Source of the DNA: JBLHZY01 sp047631555
GTDB lineage: Bacteria; Pseudomonadota; Alphaproteobacteria; Rhodobacterales; Rhodobacteraceae
Direction: 5' to 3'
Assembly: GCA_047631555.1 (NCBI GenBank)
Contig: JBLHZY010000001.1
Coordinates: 248,001-312,000, forward strand
Length of the DNA: 64,000 nt
The notes under the pieces were generated by a model. The model did no database searches, was not told the origin of the DNA, and saw only the letters and a program-made list of their open reading frames with translations. Below are positions 42,460-51,766 of the stretch, piece after piece; the first letter of the stretch is position 1, and each line of letters starts with the position of its first letter. The translations under genes and the position numbers were made by a program.

Positions 42460-44126
42460 GCAGCCAAAATCGTTTGATCTACCTTCCCCTCGGCGGCGCC
42501 GGGGAAATTGGCATGAATTGCTACGTCTACGGATACGGCCCCGCAGGCAAAGAGCGCTATATCCTCGTGGATCTCGGCGTTGCTTTTCCTGATATGGATG
42601 GCACGCCGGGCGTGGATCTGATCTTTGCCGATGTGGAATGGCTCGCAGAACGCGCAGACCGTTTGGACGCGATCTTCATCACCCACGCCCATGAGGATCA
42701 TGTCGGCGCCGTTGGCCATCTTTGGCCCCGCCTCAAAGCGCCGATCTATGCGCGCAAATTTACCGCTCACCTCGCGCGCCTCAAGTTCGAAGAGCATGGC
42801 CACGATGAGATGATGATCAAAACGGCCGCACCCTATCCGACCATGGTTGAGGCAGGCCCGTTCAAGGTTGGCTTTATGCCGATCTCGCACTCGATCCCCG
42901 AAAGCTCGGCCCTGATCATCGACACGCCAGCCGGGCGCATCGTGCACTCGGGCGACTTCAAAACCGACAAGAATCCCGGCGTCGGCGAGCCATGGGATCC
43001 AGAAGCCTGGGCCGAGATGTCCAAAGGTGGCGTGAAAGCACTTGTTTGCGATTCCACCAATGTCTTCACCCCAACGCCGGGCCGCTCAGAGGCCGACATC
43101 ATCGCCAATATCGATGAGCTTGTCGCCAATTCTGCAGGCCTGATCGCCGCGACGACCTTTGCCTCCAACATCTCGCGCGTGCAAACCCTTGCCAAAGCTG
43201 GCGAAAAAGCCGGGCGCTCGGTTGTTTTGATGGGCCGCGCGATGCGCCGCATGGTCACAGCAGGCCTAGAGACGGGCATCCTCAAAGACTTCCCAAAAAC
43301 CGTCAGCCCCGATGATGCGGCCTCGATGCCGCGCGAAAATCTGATGCTGCTGACAACCGGCAGCCAAGGCGAACGCCGCGCCGCAACGGCCCAGCTAAGC
43401 CGCGGGAAATACCTCGGATTTGTGCTCAAAGAGGGCGATACATTCCTCTTCTCGTCCAAAACCATCCCCGGCAATGAAAACTCGGTTTCGCGGATCGTGA
43501 ATGCGCTTTCCGAAAAGGGCGTCAACGTGATCGACGATTACGCCGGGCGCTATCATGTTTCGGGCCATGCAAACGGGCCGGATCTTGAAGAGATGCACAA
43601 AGTGGTCAATCCGCAAATCCTGATCCCGATGCACGGCGAGCACCGTCACCTGCGCCGCCACACCGAGCTTGGTGAAAAGAACGGGATCAAATCGGTGATT
43701 GCGCCCAATGGCACCATGGTTGATCTGGCCGGAAATGAGCCAAAGATCGTTGAGTTCGTGGAAACGGGCCGCACCTATCTTGATGGCCGCGTACAGATTG
43801 GCGCGCTTGATGGGGTCGTGCGCGATCGTATCCGCATGGCGCTGAATGGGCATGTGGTTTGCACCGTGATCGTTGAAGATAACGCGCCGCTTGGCGATGC
43901 TTGGGTTGAGGTCATGGGCCTGCCGGCAAAGGGCGTGAGCCGTGCGCCACTGGTTGATGTGCTTGAAGAAGACGTGAACCAATATCTGATGCGCGCGGGT
44001 CGTAAGACCTTGGCCGATGACGATAAACTCGAAAAAGAGCTGGTGCGGATCCTGCGCAAAAGCGGCAATGACGAAGTGGGCAAAAAGCCCGAAGTCACGG
44101 TGATTATCTCCCGCTTGTCATCCTAA
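42456..44126 (+). CDS. rnj: Ribonuclease J
   Basis: A 556-aa metallo-beta-lactamase/beta-CASP ribonuclease with 5'-3' exo- and endonuclease activity in RNA maturation and decay. The zinc motif HAHEDH is at residues 77-82, HSGDFKTD is near residue 170, and a beta-CASP domain with TTGSQGER and SGHANGPDLEEM follows. The N-terminal LPLGGAGEIGMN is the family start. It ends at the bidirectional terminator 44183-44211 and is probably the last gene of the nuo-birA-coaX transcript. Confidence 0.95.
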   Translation: MSSQNRLIYLPLGGAGEIGMNCYVYGYGPAGKERYILVDLGVAFPDMDGTPGVDLIFADVEWLAERADRLDAIFITHAHEDHVGAVGHLWPRLKAPIYARKFTAHLARLKFEEHGHDEMMIKTAAPYPTMVEAGPFKVGFMPISHSIPESSALIIDTPAGRIVHSGDFKTDKNPGVGEPWDPEAWAEMSKGGVKALVCDSTNVFTPTPGRSEADIIANIDELVANSAGLIAATTFASNISRVQTLAKAGEKAGRSVVLMGRAMRRMVTAGLETGILKDFPKTVSPDDAASMPRENLMLLTTGSQGERRAATAQLSRGKYLGFVLKEGDTFLFSSKTIPGNENSVSRIVNALSEKGVNVIDDYAGRYHVSGHANGPDLEEMHKVVNPQILIPMHGEHRHLRRHTELGEKNGIKSVIAPNGTMVDLAGNEPKIVEFVETGRTYLDGRVQIGALDGVVRDRIRMALNGHVVCTVIVEDNAPLGDAWVEVMGLPAKGVSRAPLVDVLEEDVNQYLMRAGRKTLADDDKLEKELVRILRKSGNDEVGKKPEVTVIISRLSS

Positions 44127-44182
44127 TCAGGGCAGGGGCCGCGCGCCCCTTCACATATCTCTAAACCTGCATTTCCAAAAAC

Positions 44183-44211
44183 AAAGGCCGCGCAAATCCT
44201 GCGCGGCCTTT
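44183..44211. terminator. Bidirectional terminator between rnj and the DEAD-box helicase
   Basis: A perfect 11-bp stem (AAAGGCCGCGC with GCGCGGCCTTT, loop aaatcct) lies between convergent genes. The flanking A and T runs let it work in both directions. Confidence 0.9.
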
Positions 44212-44237
44212 GGCATTTCTAGAGAGCTTAAGAGCGC

Positions 44238-45839
44238 TTACTTTTCGCGCCGCTCTTCAAAGCTAAGGGCGATAAACTCAGGCATATGATCGCCAAGACC
44301 TTCGACCTTGTTGCGATCATCGCGGCCACCACGGCCCCGGCCGCCACGTCCCTCAGACTTCTCGCCGCGCGGTTTTGCATTGCGCGCCCGAGGTGCATCA
44401 GCAGGCTTTTCGGCTTTGGGTGTATGTTCGCTTGGCGCTGAGGAGGCCTCAACCACATCGGTTTTGGCCTCAGCGGCGGGCGCAGCGTCTTGCGTTTGCG
44501 CGCCTTCAGTTGAGCCGGATCGATTGCGGCCACGTCCGCCGCGTGTACGGCTGCGCTTGGGCTTTTCGCTTGTCTCTACAGGCGCATCGCCGCCGGCATC
44601 AACAGCCGTCTCGGTCGTTGGCGCATCCGCTTTGGGCGCATCTTTGGGCGCGCTTTCTTTGACGTCAGCTTTGGCCTTAGGTTTGGTGGCAACAAGCGGG
44701 TTATCAAGGCGCGGAATATCGCGCGCGAGCAGCTTCTCGATTGCATCGAAATTCTTCTCGTCGCGTGGCTCGCAGATCATGATCGCTTTGCCATCGCGCC
44801 CGGCGCGGCCCGTGCGGCCAATCCGGTGAACATAGTCTTCCGCATGGCTTGGCACATCAAAGTTGAACACGTGGCTCACACTTGGCACATCAAGCCCGCG
44901 CGCAGCCACATCAGAAGCCACAAGAATGCGCAACTTGCCTTCGCGAAAGCCGTCCAAAGTCGCCGTGCGCTGTGATTGCTCAAGGTCGCCGTGAATGGGG
45001 GCAGCATCAAAGCCGTGCTTTTTCAGGCTCTTAGCAACCGTATCAACATCAACCTTGCGGTTACAAAAGATGATCCCATTGGTCATCTTTTCACCCTCAG
45101 CCTCGATCAAGGCACGCAGCAAATCGCGCTTGCCGGTGGCCGCTTTGGCGCGATTCTCGGCCTTAAACATCACCACGCCCTGCTCGATATTTTCCGAAGC
45201 AGTGGCTTGGCGCGCAACCTCGACCTTGGCCGGGTTGGACAGGAATGTATTGGTGATCCGCTCGATTTCCGGCGCCATCGTGGCCGAGAAAAACAGCGTC
45301 TGACGGGTGAAGGGGGTCAGCGAAAAGATGCGCTCAATATCGGGAATGAACCCCATATCCAGCATCCGATCGGCCTCATCAACAACCATGATCTGCACGC
45401 CGGTGAGCAGCAGCTTGCCGCGCTCAAAATGGTCCAAAAGGCGGCCAGGCGTCGCGATCAAAACATCGACGCCGCGATCAATCAGCATGTCTTGCTCTTT
45501 GAACGAAACGCCGCCAATCAGCAGCGCTTTGGTGAGCTTTAGATGCTTGGTATAAGTATCAAAGTTTTCGGCAACTTGGGCTGCCAGCTCGCGCGTTGGC
45601 GCAAGAACAAGGCTGCGTGGCATCCGCGCCCGCGCGCGCCCTTTGGCGAGCATGGTGATCATCGGCAAAACGAACGAGGCGGTTTTGCCGGTGCCAGTTT
45701 GGGCGATCCCAAGAACATCGCGCCCTTCAAGGGCAGGGGGGATGGCGCCAGCTTGGATGGGCGTCGGGCTTTCATACCCGGCGGCATCGATGGCTTTCAG
45801 GACTTTTGGGTCCAGCTTTAGGTCAGAGAATTTTATCAT
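44238..45839 (-). CDS. DEAD-box ATP-dependent RNA helicase, RhlE-like
   Basis: The 533-aa helicase has motif Q (YESPTPIQ), Walker A AQTGTGKT at about residues 45-52, DEAD box VVDEADRM near 150, SAT motif FFSATMAPE, and the C-terminal motif VI HRIGRTGRAGRDG. Residues 1-375 are the two RecA domains. The remaining ~155 residues are a low-complexity Ala/Lys/Glu/Arg tail with an RGGRGRGGRDD RNA-binding stretch near the end. Likely roles are rRNA maturation or cold adaptation. It is a single gene convergent with rnj. Confidence 0.95.
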   Translation of the reverse strand: MIKFSDLKLDPKVLKAIDAAGYESPTPIQAGAIPPALEGRDVLGIAQTGTGKTASFVLPMITMLAKGRARARMPRSLVLAPTRELAAQVAENFDTYTKHLKLTKALLIGGVSFKEQDMLIDRGVDVLIATPGRLLDHFERGKLLLTGVQIMVVDEADRMLDMGFIPDIERIFSLTPFTRQTLFFSATMAPEIERITNTFLSNPAKVEVARQATASENIEQGVVMFKAENRAKAATGKRDLLRALIEAEGEKMTNGIIFCNRKVDVDTVAKSLKKHGFDAAPIHGDLEQSQRTATLDGFREGKLRILVASDVAARGLDVPSVSHVFNFDVPSHAEDYVHRIGRTGRAGRDGKAIMICEPRDEKNFDAIEKLLARDIPRLDNPLVATKPKAKADVKESAPKDAPKADAPTTETAVDAGGDAPVETSEKPKRSRTRGGRGRNRSGSTEGAQTQDAAPAAEAKTDVVEASSAPSEHTPKAEKPADAPRARNAKPRGEKSEGRGGRGRGGRDDRNKVEGLGDHMPEFIALSFEERREK

Positions 45840-46013
45840 TCGGATCCGTTAGCTTACGGACATGTCTGGCCCGTATCGACTGAAGAAGGCATGGCCCGGA
45901 TGGCCGCACAAAACATGCTTGCGCCCTCGAATGCGCAGTGGCTAGCCTATTCCGTGCGAAGCGTCAACGAGGCTTGATGCTTTGGGCGGTTGTAGGGCGT
46001 AAATCGGGCTATT

Positions 46014-46030
46014 GTTTCCGCTGCGGAAAC
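46014..46030. repeat. Perfect 17-bp inverted repeat between helicase and asparagine-synthetase-like genes
   Basis: GTTTCCGC-T-GCGGAAAC is fully palindromic around one base. It lies about 50 nt beyond the stop of the asparagine-synthetase-like gene and 175 nt upstream of the helicase start. No T-run follows on either strand, so an operator is as likely as a transcript end. Nothing else is recognisable in the 240-nt gap. Confidence 0.45.
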
Positions 46031-46079
46031 GAATTTCGAGGGGATTTGCCCGTTCTGCGCATAAGATTGCAGCGCTCAC

Positions 46080-47771
46080 TTAAGATACAGTGGCTTTCGC
46101 GCGTGATTTGGCGGGCGCCTTGCTCCTTGGCTTGGCAGCAGCTTTGGGCTTTGCAGCGCTTTTGATCGCCGCCTTCGCCGGTTTGGCCTTGGCCGCAGGT
46201 TTTTTGCCAACCGCCTTCGCTCCACGCGCAAATTCAGCAGCTCGCGCAGCCGTTCCCGCAACACGTGTGCGCGCTGCTTTTTCGCGCATTTCCGGGTCCA
46301 GCAGCTCGATCAAATCGGCGCCGAAATCATCATCATAGGGGATCGCATTCACCGCCGGATTGATCCGGTGCACGATGTCATCCACTGGCTTTGCGTCAAT
46401 GCGATATTGATCATCAAAGCTCAGCGAAAGGGTGATCAAACGGCGGCTGTTATAGGGCGAGAGATAGAAATTGCGGCTCAGCGCGGGAAAAATGCTTCCT
46501 AATCCGCAGGTATAGTAGATCTCTAAGAACATGAAATCTATAGACTTATTCAACGCGCCGCGCGGCAAAGTGCGCAGCCATGCTTGATACTTCGGTAGGT
46601 ATTTTTCATAGACTTCTGTTTTGAACAACGCGCCGGGCACAATTAGCAGTTTGCGAATTTGCCACTTGAATAGCTTCCAATGCGCCTTGTCCGCATAGGG
46701 AACAAAAACCGCGCGCAAAATATCCGTTTGGTGGCCGCGCAGCACAACATGCCCCTCTTTAAGCCCCTCAATCGCGCCGGTTCGATATTCACCCGGTAGG
46801 TTCAGCGGCGCGCCCGCGGCAGCCTGAAATTCGCGCACCCAACGCAGCCGATTTTGCCGCACAGTGCCCTTAAAATCGCGAAACGAATGCACTTCGTTCT
46901 CAAGCCCTAACTCATCGCAGATCAGCTTGCCAACTTCAGCATCGCGCCCGGTCGCATAATTGGTTTTATGCGAATAAATCTGGTCAATCTTTTGGGCATG
47001 TTCGCCCGCCATCGTAATCATTAAGCGGCTGTCGCGCCCGCCTGTGATCGGCAGCGCGCATTTGAAAGCCGCGCTGATCGCGCCAATGTTATGTTTGGTG
47101 GTGGCGATGATCTCGTCATAGGCGGCAACTTGCCCAGCAAGATCGGGCGTGGCGAATGTCTCATCGCGCGGCCAAAACCGGGTCTCGTGGAGATTGTCCA
47201 TATCAAGATAGAAGTTGGGGTTCATCCGGCGCACTTCGGCAAAGCGCGTATGAAAAAGCGAATATTTCCCGCCACTCGACTCAACGATTTCATGATCAAA
47301 CAGCGGATCAAGCGTTCCGGGCTCATCAAGACAAAGCAGGGGGCTGGCGGCCACACGCCAAGTTTGCGTTGAATAAACAACCCCGTTCATGCCAACCGGA
47401 TCGGCATAGATGCGCTCCTCAGCGCCCGCCACGATCAGCATCGTATAACGCCCAGCAACGTCCAAAAGATAGCGCTCAAATGTGTCGAAAAAATCCGCGT
47501 CAGAAAGCTTGAGACCGGGCAGTTTCCAGCGCCCATCAATCAACCCCTGGGGATCGACCGCAATTCCAATGACAATCCCAAAGGCAATGCCATCAGCATC
47601 GCAAAGCGTCGAGACATGCGCAGCCGGCCCCGTATAGACGTAGCATTTGCCAAAAATCTGCGACGTAAATTCAGGGATGTCTACCGCGGTGCGCGATATA
47701 ACATATTGATACTTAAAAGCATTCTCTAGGGATATCTGCTTCTCAAGGCAGATGTCATGCGCTTGGGTCAT
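46080..47771 (-). CDS. Asparagine-synthetase-like ATP-pyrophosphatase with H1-like C-terminal tail, unknown function
   Basis: A 563-aa protein. The central part has the asparagine-synthase PP-loop ITGGRDSRLM at residues 242-251, where asparagine synthetases have SGGxDS, and a beta-strand-rich N-terminal half (residues 50-200) that resembles a glutaminase-like domain. There is no Cys at position 2, so ammonia from glutamine is not expected. The middle/C-terminal helical region continues to about residue 520, and the last ~43 residues are Ala/Lys/Pro-rich like histone H1. Related folds make amides or lasso-peptide and beta-lactam rings. No biosynthetic partners lie nearby. The fold is fairly sure; the substrate is unknown. 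Confidence 0.65.
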   Translation of the reverse strand: MTQAHDICLEKQISLENAFKYQYVISRTAVDIPEFTSQIFGKCYVYTGPAAHVSTLCDADGIAFGIVIGIAVDPQGLIDGRWKLPGLKLSDADFFDTFERYLLDVAGRYTMLIVAGAEERIYADPVGMNGVVYSTQTWRVAASPLLCLDEPGTLDPLFDHEIVESSGGKYSLFHTRFAEVRRMNPNFYLDMDNLHETRFWPRDETFATPDLAGQVAAYDEIIATTKHNIGAISAAFKCALPITGGRDSRLMITMAGEHAQKIDQIYSHKTNYATGRDAEVGKLICDELGLENEVHSFRDFKGTVRQNRLRWVREFQAAAGAPLNLPGEYRTGAIEGLKEGHVVLRGHQTDILRAVFVPYADKAHWKLFKWQIRKLLIVPGALFKTEVYEKYLPKYQAWLRTLPRGALNKSIDFMFLEIYYTCGLGSIFPALSRNFYLSPYNSRRLITLSLSFDDQYRIDAKPVDDIVHRINPAVNAIPYDDDFGADLIELLDPEMREKAARTRVAGTAARAAEFARGAKAVGKKPAAKAKPAKAAIKSAAKPKAAAKPRSKAPAKSRAKATVS

Positions 47772-47908
47772 TTGGCTGCTGCTCGTTTATTGTTTTGTAA
47801 ACTATAGCAGGCAAACGCGCATTTTGGAAACAAAGTAAAAGCTTCGTTAAATTTAAGCGGTATGTGCGCAGTTATGGTCGGTCGGCGCATTCATCGCGCC
47901 GATCCGTT

Positions 47909-49516
47909 TTAAACCATCATTTCCTTGGTCGCCGCCAGCGTCAGTTCGGGGTGATCGCGCTCAATCCGGTCGATATCCCACTGAAGCCGCGTCAGGAAAA
48001 CCACATCACCATCGTGATCGGTGCTGATGTGCTGCATGTTTTTGGCAACAAAGGCCTCGACCTTATCCTTGGGCCCGGTGACCCAACGCGCCGAGGTAAA
48101 TTGCGATGCCTCAAAGCGCACCGGCAGCCCGTATTCGAGCTCGATCCGGCTTGCCAGAACCTCAAATTGCAACGGTCCAACAACGCCGACGATAAATCCA
48201 GACCCGATAGAGGGCTTAAACACTTTGGCCGCGCCTTCTTCGGCAAATTGCATCAGCGCCTTTTCGAGGTGCTTGGCCTTCATCGGATCGCCCGCGCGCA
48301 CGTTTTGCAAAAGCTCGGGCGCAAAGCTCGGGATGCCGGTGACGCGAATGTCTTCGCCCTCGGTCAATGTGTCGCCAATGCGCAACTGGCCGTGGTTGGG
48401 GATGCCGATGATATCGCCGGCCCATGCCTCTTCGGCCAGCTCGCGATCAGATGCCAAAAACAGCACCGGATTGGAGATCGCCATCTGCTTTTTGGAGCGC
48501 ACATGGGTCAATTTCATGCCGCGTTTGAAATGGCCCGAGGCAAGGCGCACAAAGGCAACCCGGTCGCGGTGTTTTGGGTCCATATTCGCCTGAACCTTAA
48601 ACACAAAACCCATCACCGATTTCTCATCGGGGTGAATGGGGCGCGGGCTCGCTTTTTGCGGCTGCGGCTCGGGGCCGTATTCGGCCATGCCGCCCATCAG
48701 CTCTTTGACGCCAAACGAGTTAATCGCAGAGCCAAACCATATCGGCGTCAGCGTCCCCTCAAGGAAGGCCTCGCGATCAAAAGCAGGCATCAATTCGCGC
48801 GCCATTTCAAGCTCTTCGCGCAGCTGCGCCAGCTGATTTTCGGGCACATATTGCGCGAGTTTCGGATCATCCAGCCCGTCGATGGAAATGCTTTCGGCGA
48901 TCTTGTTGCGATCGGCGCGGTCCATCAATTCAAGGCGATCATGGAGCAGATCGTAGCAGCCGATAAAATCGCGGCCCACGCCAATGGGCCAGCTGGCCGG
49001 GGTTACATCAATCGCGAGATTTTCTTGTATTTCGTCAATGATTTCAAATGTATCGCGGCTTTCGCGGTCCATCTTGTTACAGAAGGTCAGGATCGGCAGA
49101 TCGCGCATCCGGCAGACTTCAAAGAGCTTTTGGGTTTGGCTCTCAACCCCTTTGGCGCCGTCAATCACCATGATCGCAGCGTCAACAGCCGTCAGCGTTC
49201 TGTAGGTATCCTCAGAAAAATCCGAGTGGCCGGGTGTGTCGACAAGATTGAAGCGGTAGGTGCCAAAATCAAACGACATCGCCGAGGCTGAAACCGAAAT
49301 CCCGCGGTCTTTTTCCATCTGCATAAAGTCGGATCGGGTACGCCGCGCTTCGCCCTTGGCGCGCACTTGGCCAGCCATCTGAATCGCGCCACCATAGAGA
49401 AGAAATTTCTCCGTCAGCGTGGTTTTGCCCGCATCGGGATGCGAGATAATGGCAAACGTGCGCCGACGAGCAATCTCATCGGGGAGTTTGGAGATATTTG
49501 GGGCGCGATCTAACAT
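47909..49516 (-). CDS. prfC: Peptide chain release factor 3
   Basis: The 535-aa translational GTPase recycles RF1/RF2 after termination. G1 HPDAGKTT is at residues 26-33, G3 DTPGHSDFSEDTYRTL lies near residue 88 and G4 CNKMDRESRD near 142. The GTPase domain is followed by two beta-barrel domains and ends in the typical LAATKEM region. I chose ATG 49516; a TTG nine codons upstream is possible but adds no conserved sequence. A long open frame on the opposite strand is only a shadow. Confidence 0.96.
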   Translation of the reverse strand: MLDRAPNISKLPDEIARRRTFAIISHPDAGKTTLTEKFLLYGGAIQMAGQVRAKGEARRTRSDFMQMEKDRGISVSASAMSFDFGTYRFNLVDTPGHSDFSEDTYRTLTAVDAAIMVIDGAKGVESQTQKLFEVCRMRDLPILTFCNKMDRESRDTFEIIDEIQENLAIDVTPASWPIGVGRDFIGCYDLLHDRLELMDRADRNKIAESISIDGLDDPKLAQYVPENQLAQLREELEMARELMPAFDREAFLEGTLTPIWFGSAINSFGVKELMGGMAEYGPEPQPQKASPRPIHPDEKSVMGFVFKVQANMDPKHRDRVAFVRLASGHFKRGMKLTHVRSKKQMAISNPVLFLASDRELAEEAWAGDIIGIPNHGQLRIGDTLTEGEDIRVTGIPSFAPELLQNVRAGDPMKAKHLEKALMQFAEEGAAKVFKPSIGSGFIVGVVGPLQFEVLASRIELEYGLPVRFEASQFTSARWVTGPKDKVEAFVAKNMQHISTDHDGDVVFLTRLQWDIDRIERDHPELTLAATKEMMV

Positions 49517-49695
49517 CAGCGCGATATATCGCTGCCAAGGCAAAGGGGCAAGCGGGGGAATTTGATTGTGAGGTCAAGGCCTGTGTTGCGGGCAGTGAAA
49601 CAATGCGCGCAGATGGGTGTTATTGACGCAAATTCTCTATCTTGTCGCATGGTTAAGTACAGGTTAAACCGACCCGTGGGGATGTTTGATACGGG

Positions 49696-50373
49696 ATGAG
49701 TGAAATGGTTTTGGCTGTAAAGCAGACGAAAATAGCGAAACTGGCGGTTTTGGGTGGGGTTGCATTGGCGCTTGGCGGCTGTGTTGGCGCGGACGAATAC
49801 GCGCAATATACGCCCGTGGATCAGCAATATCTCGATCTGGCATCACGAGCCGGAGACCAATTAGAGCGCATCAGCTCAAAGTCCCTAGGGGGCACTCGAT
49901 TTAACACAGCATTTGGGGGCATGCCCAATTCGGGCTCGGCGCGCTACAACGGCCACGCCACAGTCATCGTTGACCGCGTTCGAGATGGTGCAATTCAAGC
50001 GGGTGATTTTTTAGCCATTAGCACCGGCGATGTGCACGTTGAATTTAGCGGCGATACGACCGTTACGGGCAACTTTTCAAACTTCATCGGCGCGGGCCCC
50101 ACTGGCGCAGCCATCGTCTATAACGGAGCACTTGTGCTGTCCAATGGCCGCGTTGGCGAAAACCGCCCCAATGACTTTATCGCCGACGTTGATATGCGTT
50201 TGGACGCGCCGGGCACGAACGAGAGTTATGAAATTCACACCTCTGTACTCGGGGATTTCGTCGGAACGCCGATTTACGGTGTGGTCGCGCTTTCGGATGT
50301 GTCGACAACGGCCGTCGTGGACGATGTTGTCGTGCGCGACGCCGCATTCATCGTCGCAGGCGAGGCTAACTAG
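49696..50373 (+). CDS. Putative surface or periplasmic lipoprotein with beta-rich domain
   Basis: A 225-aa protein with a lipoprotein signal (KLAVLGGVALALGGC, acylated Cys near residue 29). The mature part is rich in Gly, Asn, Val and Thr and looks all-beta: VDRVRDGAIQAGDF, GDTTVTGNFSNFIG, YNGALVLSNGRVGENRPNDF and a C-terminal repeat of short strands. This resembles the small beta-barrels of transferrin-binding-protein-like lipoproteins, but similarity is by composition only. The start could also be the ATG at 49705. No partner genes are nearby. Confidence 0.6.
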   Translation: MSEMVLAVKQTKIAKLAVLGGVALALGGCVGADEYAQYTPVDQQYLDLASRAGDQLERISSKSLGGTRFNTAFGGMPNSGSARYNGHATVIVDRVRDGAIQAGDFLAISTGDVHVEFSGDTTVTGNFSNFIGAGPTGAAIVYNGALVLSNGRVGENRPNDFIADVDMRLDAPGTNESYEIHTSVLGDFVGTPIYGVVALSDVSTTAVVDDVVVRDAAFIVAGEAN

Positions 50374-50411
50374 CCACCCGCAGCATTTTAAATCTTAGTG
50401 TTTATAGTGGC

Positions 50412-51431
50412 TTAACTGCTTGATGCGCGGCGCAGCAGATCGGCGGCGGTGGCGCTATCGAGGGTCGCTTCGTTGAGCTCAAAGGCGCGTGGTGCGCGGG
50501 CTGTCTCGTGACCATCGCCGGCCAGTTGTGCGCGCAATTCGGGCGGCAAAACCGGCTTTACCCGCGTATCAACAAAGAGGCTTTCGGCGGCGATACCTTC
50601 GGCATAGATGATCTCATGGCTGTCGAACATTAGCTGAAAATAGTCGACATATCCGCCATCCGATTGAACAACCGTTTCGCCATTCACCAAGAGGCGCGCC
50701 TTGACCATGACCTCGGCGCGGCCCGCATGAAGATGATCGCGGCGCTGATAGATAAACAGGCGGTGATTGGGCGAAAGCGTTAGATCGTTTTCGTTGTTCA
50801 AAACGCCCTTGCGGATCACGATCGGCGCAAAAGCCCCCGTTGCGCGAACCGTTTGCTGGCCGATCCAGCGAATTTCGCGTGGGCCGTTATCGCGGGTCAA
50901 AACCTTATCGCCAAGCGCGAGCTCCTCGATCGGTTTTTGCAGGCCATTGGCCAGCGTGATCAAAGTTCCCCGCGTAAAGGAAACGCAAGCAACCTCGGCA
51001 AAGCGCGAGGCGGCAGCGCGCCGATCAACCTTGACCAGCGCATAATCCTTATCAATCTCAAACGGCGCAAGCGGCAGCAAATACGATGTCGCGATCATAT
51101 CGCCATCGGTTTCGACCAAGATAATCGCTTCAACCGTAACCCCGTCAGGGCACATGAATGTCGCGCAGCAATCGAGGTATAGATTGGCGCCAACTTGCCC
51201 GGCTTCGGTGCTTTGCGCGATGGTAAAATGCTTGCGATCCGCCTCGACCGAAACAGCCAAGCGGATGCGCTCTGCGGTGCCGCGCAGCCCATAAACATCA
51301 TCAAGCGCCATGTCCGTCGCATCCGTAATCGGATCGCCAAGATTGGCCCCGTTGGTCACGCGAAAATCATTGGCGCGATAGACCGGCAGGCTCTGGGAGG
51401 TGGCGGCCTTTGGGGGCGTGATGTCACTCAT
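50412..51431 (-). CDS. Hint (hedgehog/intein-type) domain protein
   Basis: A 339-aa protein. The C-terminal half is a Hint_2 domain: SFTRGTLITLANGLQKPIEEL (in part SFTRGTLITLANG) begins near residue 155, followed by GDKVLTRDNGPREIRWIG and LTLSPNHRLFIY near residue 230. Residue 1 of the Hint fold is Ser where most members have Cys, with a Cys two residues before it. The N-terminal half is an unknown domain often paired with Hint in roseobacters. I chose ATG 51431, with GGAGCG upstream, over an in-frame start at 51509 with no ribosome site. The role of such proteins is unknown; secretion or self-processing is suggested. Confidence 0.8.
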   Translation of the reverse strand: MSDITPPKAATSQSLPVYRANDFRVTNGANLGDPITDATDMALDDVYGLRGTAERIRLAVSVEADRKHFTIAQSTEAGQVGANLYLDCCATFMCPDGVTVEAIILVETDGDMIATSYLLPLAPFEIDKDYALVKVDRRAAASRFAEVACVSFTRGTLITLANGLQKPIEELALGDKVLTRDNGPREIRWIGQQTVRATGAFAPIVIRKGVLNNENDLTLSPNHRLFIYQRRDHLHAGRAEVMVKARLLVNGETVVQSDGGYVDYFQLMFDSHEIIYAEGIAAESLFVDTRVKPVLPPELRAQLAGDGHETARAPRAFELNEATLDSATAADLLRRASSS

Positions 51432-51766
51432 TGCGATACGCTCCGAAGGGGGAATTGCATCCCGGAAGACCAAGCGACCCTTTAGCTGCACAAGAATTAC
51501 GCACGCCAAAAGCGGCCTCTGGATGCTCTAATTTATTGTTACGCGTGCTCATGTGCAAGCCAAACCCGTTATTTCTATCACTCTCGGCCAAGCCTGGATC
51601 CTCTAAAGGGGCCAAAGAATTAACCTTTCGTGATGTTCTATCTGGAAACAATGGCAGCAATAAGACATGCTTTGTTCAATGTTGTGCCAATTTGAGACGT
51701 TTTGGACAGCCAAATGCTGCGGTCAATAACTGGCCTACAGGGAAGATCACCACAAAGGAACGCGAG
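51432..51766. other. 335-nt intergenic region between divergent Hint-protein and SDR genes
   Basis: No gene with recognisable features lies here. A reading frame is open through the whole stretch in phase with the SDR, but its translation has no family similarity and its composition differs from coding DNA around it. No convincing promoter or palindrome was seen. The region should contain divergent promoters for both flanking genes. Confidence 0.5.

Noticed and set aside
45938..46165. 75-codon plus-strand frame with a CFRCG motif
   Set aside because: Only two Cys, no second zinc-ribbon half, no ribosome site and overlap with the end of the asparagine-synthetase-like gene.
47864..49291. 475-codon open frame on the plus strand
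   Set aside because: It is antisense to prfC, whose product has all GTPase motifs, and its translation has no recognisable family and a high Arg/His content typical of shadow frames.
51431..51766. Long N-terminal extension of the SDR frame
   Set aside because: The extension has no similarity to SDR proteins and covers the intergenic region; the ATG at 51767 gives a normal SDR start.
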